Part shown: positions 9,102 through 17,888 of the stretch, one piece after another
Layout of the letters: the number at the start of each line of letters is the position of its first letter
How positions within the stretch are numbered: the stretch's first letter is position 1
NCBI RefSeq assembly: GCF_009827495.1
Contig: NZ_WTZA01000002.1
Coordinates: 248,001-312,000, forward strand
From: Tsuneonella aeria
GTDB lineage: Bacteria > Pseudomonadota > Alphaproteobacteria > Sphingomonadales > Sphingomonadaceae
Length of the DNA: 64,000 nt
Direction: 5' to 3'
Position numbers and translations under genes: made by a program
The notes under the pieces: model-generated
Seen by the model: the letters and a program-made list of their open reading frames with translations, nothing else
What the model was told of the DNA's origin: nothing
Database searches by the model: none

Positions 9102-11075
9102 ATGATCCAGTCTATTCCCTTGAAGAAGCTCGTCCCGAGCCCCCGCAACGTCCGGAAAGTAAGCGATGCTACCGCCGATGCCCAGCTCAAGGCCGATATC
9201 GCCGCTCGCGGCCTTCTCCAGAATCTGGTCGTGCGCAAGGCGACGCGCGGCAAGTTCGAAGTCGAGGCCGGCGGCCGGCGGCTTGCCGCATTGCATTCGC
9301 TTGCCGAGGACGCCGCAATTCCCACAACCCACGAAGTGACCTGCCTCGTCATCGAAGGCGACGAACGCGAAGTGCGCGAAGCAAGCCTGGCCGAGAACTT
9401 CCAGCGCCTGGCCATGAATCCCGCTGACGAAGCGCAGGCCTTCGCCGCAATCATCGAAGCGGGCGCCACCACGGAGGACGTCGCCCGGCGCTTCGGCCTG
9501 ACCGTCCGCTTCGTCGAGGGCCGACTGCGGCTCGCTTCGCTTGCGCCGTGCGTCTTCGAAGCGCTGGTGGAAGGCGCGATCACCCTCGACATGGCCAAGG
9601 CCTATGGCGCGGTCTCGGATACCGAGCGGCAAGCTCATGTCTTCGCCGAGCTGCAGGACGCCTGGTATCAGGTCACGCCCGACACGATCCGGCGAATGGT
9701 GCTGGACGCGACCGTGCGCGGCAGCGACCCGCGCGCGATCCTGGTTGGCCGCGAGGCCTATCTTCAAGCCGGCGGGCGGATCGAGCGCGAGCTTTTCGAC
9801 GACGATGCCAGCGAGAGCTGGGTCGATATCGCGCTGCTCGAGGGTCTCGCTCAAAAGAAAATGGAGGAGGCAGCGAGCGTCAAAGCGCGGGAACTCGGCC
9901 TAGCGTGGGTCCGTCCGACACTCGGGGCCTATGTCTGCCACGAACTGATCGAGGGGCTCAGCCGCCTTTCCGCCGAGCCGGCCCCGCTGAATGAAGCGGA
10001 AGCCGAGGAGCTGTCGATACTCGAGGCAGACTACGACCGTGAAGCGGCAGTCCTCGAGGACGAGGACAGCAGCGAGGAGGAGGTCGCCAGAGCCGAGGAG
10101 CAACTGGCCCGCATCGATCGGGCCATGCGAGCGCTCAACGATCGCCCGCCGGTGCTTGCCGAAGATCTGAAGGAAGAAGCGGGAGCCTTCCTGGTCCTGT
10201 CGCGCGGTGGCGAGCCTACCCTTGTTCCGCAGTACTACACCGCAAGTGAGGTAGCACAGTCCGACGAGGGCATCATCGAGCCCGTCGAAGATGGCGGTGA
10301 TGCGTCGAGCAAGCCTGCAACTTATTCGCAGCGACTGCTCGACGAACTTGCGATGCAGCGCCGTGATGTGCTTGCCGTCCATCTTGCCAACGACCCCGGC
10401 CTGGCTCTCGACGTCATGATCTTCACGCTGGCTGATGCCGATGGTCACGACTGGCGCGCCAAAAAGGCGCTCACGATCTCTGGGCCGGCGGCGAGCGGCC
10501 CGGTCTCGGGATTTGAAGCCAAGGATGCTCCGGCGAGTGCGGCGCTGGCAGAGTTCACTGGTTCGCTCGACGAAAGCTGGCGCGCCGGCGCCTCGGAAGT
10601 TGAGCGCTTCGTAGCGTTCCGAGGACTTCCCGACGAAGCACGGAGCCTCTGGCTCGGCTTCGTGGTCGCGCGTACGCTCATTGCCAGCCTCAATACCGAT
10701 GGTGAGCGCGGACTCCCGCTCCACGACGCGCTGGGCGCCTTGCTCGAGATCGAGATGGCGCATTGGTGGAGGCCGACGGCGGCGAACTTCTTCGATCGCG
10801 TGCCCAAAGCGCGCATCCTCGAAGCCTTCGATGCCGTGGGCGGGCCCGAGCTTGTCAGCCGCTATGCCGGTTCCAAGAAGGCCGATCTTGCTTCGGCTGC
10901 CGAACGCATCTTCTCGGGCGAGTTCATCGGCGAGAAGGACGTCAAGGAGCAGGCATTGGCTTGGCTTCCGGCCGTCATGCGCTTTGGCATTCTTAAGGAG
11001 GAAGCCGCTAGCGACGAAGAAACGTCTGCTGGGTCGGAGGACGCTGGCAACGAACTGACCGAGCAAGCTGCCTGA
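9102..11075 (+). CDS. ParB/RepB/Spo0J family protein (large, ICE type)
   Basis: 657-aa protein with an N-terminal ParB CTPase/nuclease domain: IPLKKLVPSPRNVRKVSD, GLLQNLVVRK, EAGGRRLAALHSL and LAENFQRLAMNPADEAQAF, followed by an HTH (TTEDVARRFGLTVRFVEGRL). A long acidic, partly coiled-coil middle and a conserved C-terminal block end in NELTEQAA. No ParA partner is in the window. Start ATG 9102 follows AGGAG (9091-9095). Its last 57 bp together with 59 bp downstream are repeated perfectly at 17659-17774, which ties this gene to the boundary of the metal island. Confidence 0.85.
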   Translation: MIQSIPLKKLVPSPRNVRKVSDATADAQLKADIAARGLLQNLVVRKATRGKFEVEAGGRRLAALHSLAEDAAIPTTHEVTCLVIEGDEREVREASLAENFQRLAMNPADEAQAFAAIIEAGATTEDVARRFGLTVRFVEGRLRLASLAPCVFEALVEGAITLDMAKAYGAVSDTERQAHVFAELQDAWYQVTPDTIRRMVLDATVRGSDPRAILVGREAYLQAGGRIERELFDDDASESWVDIALLEGLAQKKMEEAASVKARELGLAWVRPTLGAYVCHELIEGLSRLSAEPAPLNEAEAEELSILEADYDREAAVLEDEDSSEEEVARAEEQLARIDRAMRALNDRPPVLAEDLKEEAGAFLVLSRGGEPTLVPQYYTASEVAQSDEGIIEPVEDGGDASSKPATYSQRLLDELAMQRRDVLAVHLANDPGLALDVMIFTLADADGHDWRAKKALTISGPAASGPVSGFEAKDAPASAALAEFTGSLDESWRAGASEVERFVAFRGLPDEARSLWLGFVVARTLIASLNTDGERGLPLHDALGALLEIEMAHWWRPTAANFFDRVPKARILEAFDAVGGPELVSRYAGSKKADLASAAERIFSGEFIGEKDVKEQALAWLPAVMRFGILKEEAASDEETSAGSEDAGNELTEQAA

Positions 11076-11134
11076 ACCTCCTGACAGGTGGTTTTGCGCG
11101 GTTGGCGGCCCGTCCATTCCGGACGGGCCGCCTT
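11019..11134 (+). repeat. Left copy of 116-bp direct repeat (parB 3' end plus terminator)
   Basis: Bases 11019-11134 are identical to 17659-17774. The unit holds the last codons of the ParB-like gene, its stop, and the hairpin terminator downstream. The two copies bracket about 6.5 kb of metal and stress genes, so the island probably entered by recombination between parB ends of related elements. Confidence 0.95.
11104..11132 (+). terminator. Rho-independent-like terminator after the ParB-like gene
   Basis: A perfect 12-bp stem (ggcggcccgtcc / ggacgggccgcc) closes a 5-nt loop 28 bp after the stop codon and is followed by a T-rich stretch (ttgagttgtttt). It is duplicated at 17744-17772. Confidence 0.8.
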
Positions 11135-11325
11135 GAGTTGTTTTGGCTGGAATTGGGCCTCGGGTTGCATGACAGGTCTCGGTGACCGCCGTCGCCTCCT
11201 TGCGCGCAAGGTCCAGCAGTTGGGAGATTCGCCGCTTCTTGGAGGCGAAGTTGTACTCGACGGCGGACTGGCTGCTGTTTGCCCATCAACGCAGTCAGCA
11301 GCGAAACTCGCAGAGTCGTGGGCTC

Positions 11326-12087
11326 TTAGCTCGGCCAACCCTGTGGAGACTTGCCGCCGATCCGATGAAGCTGTTCCACGGCATCTTCGGGGCAGTCGCC
11401 GCATTTGCGATTGGCTGGGACCGCCACGTCGATTTTCTTCGGGTACGGGAGGTCGAGATTGGTCATGATTTCCTCGAACTCTTCGAAGGGAATCGCGTCG
11501 TTCAGCCGCGGATTGCGTTCGCGCTCCTGAGCCACGGTGGACACGTGTCGGTGCTGATAATCGTGCGCGGGATAGACAAGAGTGTCCGGAGGCAAGGTAA
11601 AGATTTTCTCGTGAACCGAGCGGAAGAGCGCAGCCGTGTCACCGTTTTGAAAGTCCGTTCGGCCGCAGCCATCGATTAGCAACGCATCCCCGGTAAATAC
11701 CCTAGGCTGTCCGCCATGATCCAGAAGATAGCAATGATGCGTCTCCGTGTGCCCCGGAGTGAAGAGGGGACGAAAGCTCAAGTCGCCGAGATTTAGCGGC
11801 CGATCCTCCGCAACGCCGATATCCGCGCAAGGGAGATCGTCCTGCGCAGGGTAAGCGACCTTGCAGCCTGTGAGCGCTCGCAACCGGCAAGCAGAGGTGA
11901 TGTGGTCGGCATGGATGTGGGTGTCGAGCGTGTAGGCAAGCCTTAAGCCGAGGTCCTTTATAGTTTGAAGATCGCGATCGACCGTCTCCATCACCGGATC
12001 GAGCAACAGGGCCTCGCCGGTGTCCTGCCAGCCGAATAGGTAAGTGTAGGTCGAGGATTCCGGCTCGAACAGTTGTCGGAAGATCAT
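11326..12087 (-). CDS. MBL-fold persulfide dioxygenase (ETHE1/Blh type)
   Basis: 253-aa metallo-beta-lactamase-fold enzyme of the ETHE1/SdoA branch, which oxidises glutathione persulfide to sulfite in the cytoplasm. The metal motif THIHADHIT (His57, His59, Asp61, His62) follows YTLD; FTPGHTETHHCYLL, FTGDALLIDGCGRTDFQ and YPAHDY complete the family signatures (mononuclear Fe site). Its start overlaps the stop of the upstream sulfur-transferase gene by 4 bp, so the pair is translationally coupled. In several bacteria these two domains are fused as Blh; here they are separate. It lies just inside the left repeat of the metal island. Confidence 0.88.
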   Translation of the reverse strand: MIFRQLFEPESSTYTYLFGWQDTGEALLLDPVMETVDRDLQTIKDLGLRLAYTLDTHIHADHITSACRLRALTGCKVAYPAQDDLPCADIGVAEDRPLNLGDLSFRPLFTPGHTETHHCYLLDHGGQPRVFTGDALLIDGCGRTDFQNGDTAALFRSVHEKIFTLPPDTLVYPAHDYQHRHVSTVAQERERNPRLNDAIPFEEFEEIMTNLDLPYPKKIDVAVPANRKCGDCPEDAVEQLHRIGGKSPQGWPS

Positions 12088-12527
12088 GACCGCGCTCCAC
12101 GTTCGATCAGGGGCTGGAGATCGGCCTCGCTGAATTTGAGCCCAGCGGCTTGCGCCTTCGCGGCAGCTTTGCTTGCGCTTGCATCATGCCGATAGGCCCA
12201 ATCGGCTAGCGCCATGAGGCTCGCGCGCTTGCCACTGGCGCAATGAATGGCGATGGGCGCCGGCAGTTGTTCCAGTTCGGCGCTGATGATCGAGGCGGTT
12301 CCTGCGTTAAGGTCCGAGGGCGTCACTGGGAAACTCCGGTAGGCAAGTCCGCTCCTGTTCGCCTCCTCACCTTCGGTGTCCGGAGCCAAGACTTCGCCGG
12401 CTTCTCCGGGTGCGCGCAGGTTCACAACGGACCGCATGCCGGCGCGTGAGAGATCTCTCACATCCGCTTCGTTCGGTGGCCGTGTGAAAATGTGGAGCCT
12501 TTCGTCGAGTTCGATCAGGCCATCCAT
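12084..12527 (-). CDS. TIGR01244/DUF442-type sulfur transferase (Blh N-terminal half)
   Basis: 147-aa protein with a phosphatase/rhodanese-like fold. The opening (ELDERLHIFTRPPNEADV) and the P-loop HCASGKRASLMALADW with catalytic Cys identify the DUF442 family that in Blh is fused to a persulfide dioxygenase. It probably transfers sulfane sulfur to the enzyme encoded next, with which it overlaps by 4 bp. Together they would detoxify sulfide or persulfide. Confidence 0.82.
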   Translation of the reverse strand: MDGLIELDERLHIFTRPPNEADVRDLSRAGMRSVVNLRAPGEAGEVLAPDTEGEEANRSGLAYRSFPVTPSDLNAGTASIISAELEQLPAPIAIHCASGKRASLMALADWAYRHDASASKAAAKAQAAGLKFSEADLQPLIERGARS

Positions 12528-13028
12528 TTATCTGCTCCTCCAATCGCGTGCCCCGAGACGAGTTGTCAGCGGCGAAGAACATGGCGTCGCCTTCGGGCAT
12601 GGTCTCTGGTTTGAATCGGATAGACGCGTTCGAGGTTCCCTCGACAGCGTATCCCCTCCGATTGAACATCAGACCATGTCCCGGCCGAGCAAGGCAGCCG
12701 AAACATCTTCAGGCTCAGGACTTATTGATGGGTCCAGAAAATGGTCGCAGTTCTCGACGAGGCGGAGTTGTCGATAGAGGTACCGTTGCACGGGAGGACG
12801 CTTTGCGGTTCGACTTTCATGCGGTGCAGCGTGCGACCAACGCCAAGCCCAACCAGTCTCCGTCGCAGCCGTAAGGCGCTCACCCCTGCAGCGCGTCGAA
12901 CATCGACGCGGCAACTGCTGGCTACTCGTCGTCTCGGTAGCTAACGACTGGTGGTTTCGCATTTCGATGCAAACTGTCGCGCTCCGCACGTTGTGCGCCT
13001 TTTCTGAAACAGCCAAAGGGGAACGACC
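12528..13028. other. Non-coding or decayed stretch before the metal ATPase
   Basis: About 500 bp with no convincing gene. On the minus strand two short frames look protein-like (an RQLRLVENCDHFLDPS stretch ending near 12669, and one beginning MFNRRGYAVEG at 12669), but neither has a full domain or clear ribosome site; they may be remnants of a lost gene. The promoters for the divergent sulfur-transferase and ATPase genes must lie here. Confidence 0.5.
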
Positions 13029-15533
13029 ATGGCGGAAAAAACCAAGCTCGACCTCCCTGTCCTTCTTCCTGACATCCCCGATGCCGCCGACGCTTGCGTC
13101 GTGCGCCTCCTGGCCCGCCTTAAGGAACGCGACGGTATCAGCGATGCGCACGTCGCGCCTGCACAGGATGGCCAGCCTGCCAATTTGTGCATCCACTACG
13201 ATCCCGAGGTTCTGCCGCTCTCGCGCATTACGGAGCTCGCGACGAGCGCCGGCGCGCGCATCACTTCCCGCTTCGGCCACGCTCTGCTCGATCTTCCCGG
13301 CCCGACGCATCAGCGCCACGCACGTCTTCTCGGCGACCGGCTACGCAGCCTGCCCGGTGTCATCGAAGCGGAAGTCAGCGCGGCCGGCAAGGCACGCGTC
13401 GAGTTCGATCACGACAGCATCACCCTCGAGCAGATCCAGGCCGCGCTCGCCGACAGGGCTGTTCCACCTCCGGCAACTGGTGCGGGCGACCATGCCGGCC
13501 ACGATCACGCGCCCGGAGAGCGTGATCATGGCGAGGAGGGCCACCAACATGACCATGGCGGCATCTTCGGCGCCAATACGGAGTTGGTCTTCGCGCTCGT
13601 TTGCGGAGCCTTGCTCGGCCTTGGCTTCGCCGCCGAGAAGCTGATTGCGGGCGCGCCGGATTGGTTGCCGCTTGCCTGCTATCTCGCCGCCTATGCTTTC
13701 GGCGGCGTGTTCACGGTGCGCGAGGCAGTCGAGAACCTGAGGCGCAAGCGTTTCGAGATCGATACGCTGATGCTGGTCGCCGCCGCGGGTGCCGCGGCGC
13801 TGGGTGCCTGGGCCGAGGGCGCGTTGCTCCTGTTCCTGTTCAGCCTGGGCCACGCGCTCGAACATTATGCGATGGGCCGCGCCAAGCGGGCGATCGAGGC
13901 GCTCGCCGAGCTCGCCCCGAAGACCGCCGTCGTGCGACGTGGCGGCGGGACCGAGGAGGTCCCGGTGGACGCACTGGTCGTCGGCGATGTCGTCCTGGCC
14001 AAGCCCAATGAGCGGCTACCTGCCGACGGCTTCGTGACGAAGGGCGACAGCAGCATCAACCAGGCGCCGGTCACCGGCGAGAGCATGCCCGTCGACAAGC
14101 GCGCCGTTGCCGACCGCGAGGCGGCGCGTACGAACCCGGAAGGGATCGATGCGGCGCATCGGGTCTTCGCCGGAACGATCAACGGCAGCGGCGCTATCGA
14201 GGTCGAGGTCACTCGCCTGGCGAGCGACAGCGCGCTGGCCAAGGTGGTCAAGCTGGTGAGCGAGGCGGAGACGCAGAAGTCGCCGACCCAGCGCTTCACC
14301 GACCGGTTCGAGAGGATCTTCGTGCCGGCAGTGCTGGTTCTCGCGGTGCTGCTGCTGTTCGCCGGGGTCGTGATTGACGAACCCTTCCGCGACAGCTTCT
14401 ACCGCACCATGGCAGTGCTGGTGGCGGCGAGCCCCTGTGCGCTTGCCATCGCCACGCCCAGCGCGGTCCTGTCGGGCGTCGCGCGCGCGGCGCGCGGCGG
14501 CGTGCTCGTCAAGGGCGGCGGGCCGCTTGAGAATCTCGGCTCTCTGACCGCGATCGCGTTCGACAAGACCGGAACTCTCACCATGGGCGAGCCGCGCATC
14601 ACGGATCTCGTGCCGATGCCCGGCGCGTCGGAAAGCGAACTTCTGACCACCGCCGTCGCGGTCGAGGCGCTGAGCGATCATCCGCTCGCCGCGGCAATTG
14701 TCAAGGACGGCACAGCGCGGCTCGGCGATACGACGGTGGCCCCCGCATCGGACCTCGAGAGCCTGACCGGGCGGGGCGTGCGCGCGACCCTCGACGGCGA
14801 TACAGTGCTGATCGGCAAGGCCGAGATGTTCGGCAGCGATGGGGTGGCGCCACTTTCCCCCGAGGCGGCGGCGGCGATCGAGCAACTGCGCAACAACGGA
14901 CGCACCACAATGGTCGTGCGACGCGGCGCTCGTGATCTCGGTGTCATTGGGCTGCTCGACACGCCGCGCGAGGCGGCGCGGCAGACCTTGGTGGTCTTGC
15001 GGTCGCTCGGGATGACGCGGATGATCATGATCTCCGGCGACAACCAGAGAGTTGCCGAGGCGATCGCGCGTGAGGTCGGGCTCGATGAGGCTTGGGGCGA
15101 CCTGATGCCGGAGGACAAGGTCGAGGCGATCAAGAAGCTCAGCGCCGAGGGCAAAGTCGCAATGGTCGGCGACGGCGTCAACGATGCCCCGGCGATGGCG
15201 CGCGCAACCGTCGGGATAGCGATGGGCGCAGCGGGCTCGGATGTCGCGCTCGAGACAGCCGACGTTGCCCTGATGGCGGACGACCTATCGCACCTTCCAT
15301 TCGCCGTGGGGCTCAGCAGGCGCACCCGCTCGATCATCCGCCAGAACGTGTTCGTCAGCCTGGGGGTGGTAGCTATTCTCGTGCCCGCAACGATCTTCGG
15401 GCTTGGCATCGGACCCGCGGTCGCGATGCACGAAGGCTCCACTCTTCTCGTGGTGACCAATGCGCTCCGGCTGCTCGCTTATCGAGACCCGAGATCGCGC
15501 GGCGAGCCAGTTCCCACCTCAGTGTCAGGTTGA
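13029..15533 (+). CDS. P1B-4-type heavy-metal translocating ATPase
   Basis: 834-aa inner-membrane metal exporter. It has all P-type ATPase marks: phosphorylation site DKTGTLT (Asp512), TGES loop (VTGESMP) and hinge GDGVNDAPA. The transmembrane metal site is SPC (468-470, ASPCALAIATPS) with HEGST (801-805), the P1B-4 signature linked to Co2+, Fe2+ or Zn2+ efflux rather than Cu+ (CPC). The N-terminus has two ferredoxin-like HMA-type repeats lacking CxxC, then a His-rich linker (about 155-180) likely to bind metal. It converges with the MAPEG gene; their ends overlap by 9 bp. A MerR-type regulator lies 4 kb downstream, but its operator motif was not seen here. Confidence 0.92.
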   Translation: MAEKTKLDLPVLLPDIPDAADACVVRLLARLKERDGISDAHVAPAQDGQPANLCIHYDPEVLPLSRITELATSAGARITSRFGHALLDLPGPTHQRHARLLGDRLRSLPGVIEAEVSAAGKARVEFDHDSITLEQIQAALADRAVPPPATGAGDHAGHDHAPGERDHGEEGHQHDHGGIFGANTELVFALVCGALLGLGFAAEKLIAGAPDWLPLACYLAAYAFGGVFTVREAVENLRRKRFEIDTLMLVAAAGAAALGAWAEGALLLFLFSLGHALEHYAMGRAKRAIEALAELAPKTAVVRRGGGTEEVPVDALVVGDVVLAKPNERLPADGFVTKGDSSINQAPVTGESMPVDKRAVADREAARTNPEGIDAAHRVFAGTINGSGAIEVEVTRLASDSALAKVVKLVSEAETQKSPTQRFTDRFERIFVPAVLVLAVLLLFAGVVIDEPFRDSFYRTMAVLVAASPCALAIATPSAVLSGVARAARGGVLVKGGGPLENLGSLTAIAFDKTGTLTMGEPRITDLVPMPGASESELLTTAVAVEALSDHPLAAAIVKDGTARLGDTTVAPASDLESLTGRGVRATLDGDTVLIGKAEMFGSDGVAPLSPEAAAAIEQLRNNGRTTMVVRRGARDLGVIGLLDTPREAARQTLVVLRSLGMTRMIMISGDNQRVAEAIAREVGLDEAWGDLMPEDKVEAIKKLSAEGKVAMVGDGVNDAPAMARATVGIAMGAAGSDVALETADVALMADDLSHLPFAVGLSRRTRSIIRQNVFVSLGVVAILVPATIFGLGIGPAVAMHEGSTLLVVTNALRLLAYRDPRSRGEPVPTSVSG

Positions 15534-16067
15534 CGCAAGGAGCCAGACGCTAAGCCCATAGAGGAACAAGGTTGGAATGACGGTGGTCACGACCCCGAAA
15601 GCTCGTCCGCCTGCGCCGTGCGGATAGCCGATCATGAACGTGACGCGGCCGACGGCGAACAGGACCACACTCGCCGGGAGAAACGCGAGCGCGGGACCGG
15701 TTGCCAGCGTTGCAAACGCCAGATGGCTTCCTACCGCGACAAACGCCTGCTCGAGCGTGTTCTGCAGAAACGCTACCTTGACGGCGATGGCCGGGCTCGG
15801 CGGGCCGAACGCAGAGCCGCGATTGTCCGCGGCGGAACGAAAGCGCCCGCTCGATACCCGCTGCACGCCGATCAAGACCCACAGGAATACGAAGATGTCG
15901 GCCTGAATGGCGAACGCAAGACGTTGCGCCAACCCCTCGGGGAAGCGCATCACCAACGGGAGCAGCTGATAGGCGGCCGCCAAGCTGCCTGAGCAGAAGG
16001 CCATCGCCAGCGCAGCGCGGGCCATCACCTTTCGCTGCTCCGACTTCAATTCGACTGCGCCGATCAT
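15525..16067 (-). CDS. MAPEG family membrane protein
   Basis: 180-aa integral membrane protein resembling MAPEG (membrane-associated eicosanoid and glutathione metabolism) proteins. The tell-tale region is NTLEQAFVAVGSHLAFA followed by VLFAVGRVTFMIGYPHGAGGRAFG, with four hydrophobic segments. The bacterial substrate is unknown; glutathione-linked detoxification is a fair guess next to metal and persulfide genes. ATG 16067 (MIGAVELKSEQRKVM) is preferred to the ATG at 16106. It is divergent from the universal stress gene. Confidence 0.75.
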   Translation of the reverse strand: MIGAVELKSEQRKVMARAALAMAFCSGSLAAAYQLLPLVMRFPEGLAQRLAFAIQADIFVFLWVLIGVQRVSSGRFRSAADNRGSAFGPPSPAIAVKVAFLQNTLEQAFVAVGSHLAFATLATGPALAFLPASVVLFAVGRVTFMIGYPHGAGGRAFGVVTTVIPTLFLYGLSVWLLAST

Positions 16068-16144
16068 GCCGTCCGATTGTTTTGCAGGATTGTCCGTACA
16101 TTGCAATTTGGCCGAACGGCATCGGGAGTGCTACCGTACCCGCC

Positions 16145-16966
16145 ATGAAGAACAAGGAACCCGGGAGCTTCCGCGAGATCGTCGTCGATGCCTGTCCGAG
16201 TGGCGACGTGCATCGAACGCTGGAGCACGCCTGCGAAATGGCCGTCGAGTTCGGCGCCAGCCTGTCCGTCGTCTCCTTCGCCTGGCCGCGCAGTTCCATC
16301 GTGGGCGACGTACTGGCCGCGAGCGCTCTTTCCGCGCACGAGCAAACGCGCGCGATGGAAGAGGCTCTTCGAGGCACGCGCAGTGCTTTCGACGCGGTGC
16401 TTTCCGGAACAGCAGTGGAAGCAGAGTGGTGTTCCGCCATAATCGAGCCATCCGCGGCGTTGCGAGAGCATCTTCTTACCGCCGATCTGCTTATCACCAG
16501 CGCCGATGACGAAGGAGCCTGTGTGTCGCCGGATCCGGCCGAACTCATTCTAGCATCGGGAACGCCCGTCCTTCGTCTTGGCAAAGGGATCACAACCCAC
16601 CGCTTCCCGAAAATTATCGTCGCGTGGAAGGATTCCTCGCAAGCTCGCCGGGCCGCTCATGACGCCTTGCCCTTCCTGCAGCGCGCGGACAGTGTAACTG
16701 TGGTTGGCGTAGGGGACGAAGTGTCCAGCGACCGACTGGCAGCCGTCTCAAGGCATTTGCGCCGCCATGAGGTTGCGGCCAAACACGTTCATGTTTCGCG
16801 CCGAGGAAACGCTGCAATTGATTTGCTCGACCAAGCGGAACGTGAGGAGGCAACCCTAATCGTTGCTGGCGTTTATAGCCGCACTCCATTCGCAGAGCGC
16901 ATGCTCGGCGGCGTAACTGCCGAATTGATAAAGAATACCGAAACATCCTGGTTCATGGGTCACTAA
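16145..16966 (+). CDS. Universal stress protein (tandem UspA-like)
   Basis: 273-aa cytoplasmic protein with two UspA-like halves. The second half is clearer: FPKIIVAWKDSSQARRAAHDA (alpha/beta start) and a C-terminal LIVAGVYSRTPFAERMLGGV, close to the ATP-binding GxxGRS-type loop but with altered residues. The first half is degenerate. ATG 16145 (MKNKEPGSF) is chosen over the ATG at 16082. It is the last intact gene before the right repeat of the metal island. Confidence 0.8.
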   Translation: MKNKEPGSFREIVVDACPSGDVHRTLEHACEMAVEFGASLSVVSFAWPRSSIVGDVLAASALSAHEQTRAMEEALRGTRSAFDAVLSGTAVEAEWCSAIIEPSAALREHLLTADLLITSADDEGACVSPDPAELILASGTPVLRLGKGITTHRFPKIIVAWKDSSQARRAAHDALPFLQRADSVTVVGVGDEVSSDRLAAVSRHLRRHEVAAKHVHVSRRGNAAIDLLDQAEREEATLIVAGVYSRTPFAERMLGGVTAELIKNTETSWFMGH

Positions 16967-17574
16967 GCGATCTTCGGAATCGGCACATACCTGCCTTGGG
17001 AATTACCTCGCACCAAGTGTTGCCTGAGGAATCCTCCACGCCGAAAGACCTAAGGGCCCCGTGGTACACGGATCGGCGCATTCGCGATTCGCGTGGCAGT
17101 GGCCAGATGCCTGCCCTGAATGTGGAGCGAAGTACTTGAAGCGGCCGCCGTATGAGTCCCCTTGGCCACGGACCACCCGACCCACCACGCCGGAGTAGTC
17201 AGAGCGGCTGAGGACGGAAAGCGGCGGCGAACGTCGGTATTTGACGCACCGCGCTGACAAACATAACATATGCGTGTCGCCGTTCGCGCTACCTTAGTAA
17301 GGCTTTAGGCCGCCGCTCACTGCTACTGACCGCCGCATCTGTGGGTAGACGCTGTTGCTTACGGCGCGAGGTGGCCGTTAACGGACCGCTCGCTCCGGGT
17401 CTTCTGTAAACGGGAGCGGACCATCCGCTTCGGACGATTCGCTTCCGCGGACTGAAGCTCAGCGCTAGCTCACGGTGCAATCGGCTCAACTAATCGCGGC
17501 CACATTGGCGAAGAAGAAGCAAATTGCGAACCCAGGCGGCTCCCGTGTGCGTGGCTTCGCGCCAATCGCCATTG
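16967..17574. other. Unassigned 0.6-kb stretch at the right end of the metal island
   Basis: No frame here has a recognisable domain, a good ribosome site or the codon pattern of its neighbours. It ends where similarity to the parB 3' region begins (about 17575). It is probably junction debris between the stress genes and the duplicated parB tail. Confidence 0.5.
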
Positions 17575-17715
17575 TCGGAGGTGAAGCAGCAGGCGTTGGC
17601 CTGGGTTCCGGCCGTCATGCGTTTCGGCACTCCAAGGGAAGAACCCATCGACAACGATGAAACGTCTGCTGGGTCGGAGGACGCTGGCAACGAACTGACC
17701 GAGCAAGCTGCCTGA
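17575..17715 (+). pseudogene. 3' fragment of a second ParB-like gene
   Basis: Translation reads SEVKQQALAWVPAVMRFG then NDETSAGSEDAGNELTEQAA, matching the last 47 residues of the protein ending at 11075 (KDVKEQALAWLPAVMRFG). The first part differs at several codons while the last 57 bp are identical, so this is not a simple recent duplication: it looks like the tail of a diverged homologue joined to an identical or gene-converted end. The 5' part is missing. Confidence 0.85.
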
Positions 17716-17774
17716 ACCTCCTGACAGGTGGTTTTGCGCGGTTGGCGGCCCGTCCATTCCGGACGGGCCGCCTT
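17659..17774 (+). repeat. Right copy of 116-bp direct repeat
   Basis: Identical to 11019-11134; see the left copy. Similarity fades at once downstream (tagtcgttttg against gagttgttttg) and upstream turns into the diverged parB fragment. It marks the right edge of the metal/stress island. Confidence 0.95.
17744..17772 (+). terminator. Duplicate of the parB terminator
   Basis: Same 12-bp stem and 5-nt loop as at 11104-11132, carried by the right repeat and followed by ttagtcgtttt. It now insulates the bleomycin-resistance-type gene from upstream transcription. Confidence 0.75.
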
Positions 17775-17888
17775 TAGTCGTTTTGACCAAGTCTGAACCG
17801 TCAGTCGTTCTACCTAGTGGATGAGACGTCTTCGCTAGATATTCAGCAGGAACGCCGTTGCGAACGTCTGCCTGGAGCTCCATGATGA

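Noticed and set aside
11182..11679. Plus-strand 165-aa frame opposite the persulfide dioxygenase
   Set aside because: Mostly antisense to a well-supported enzyme; the first 50 residues match no family I know.
12367..12669. Minus-strand frame beginning MFNRRGYAVEG
   Set aside because: It starts plausibly but runs into the sulfur-transferase gene in another frame; possible remnant, not a supported gene.
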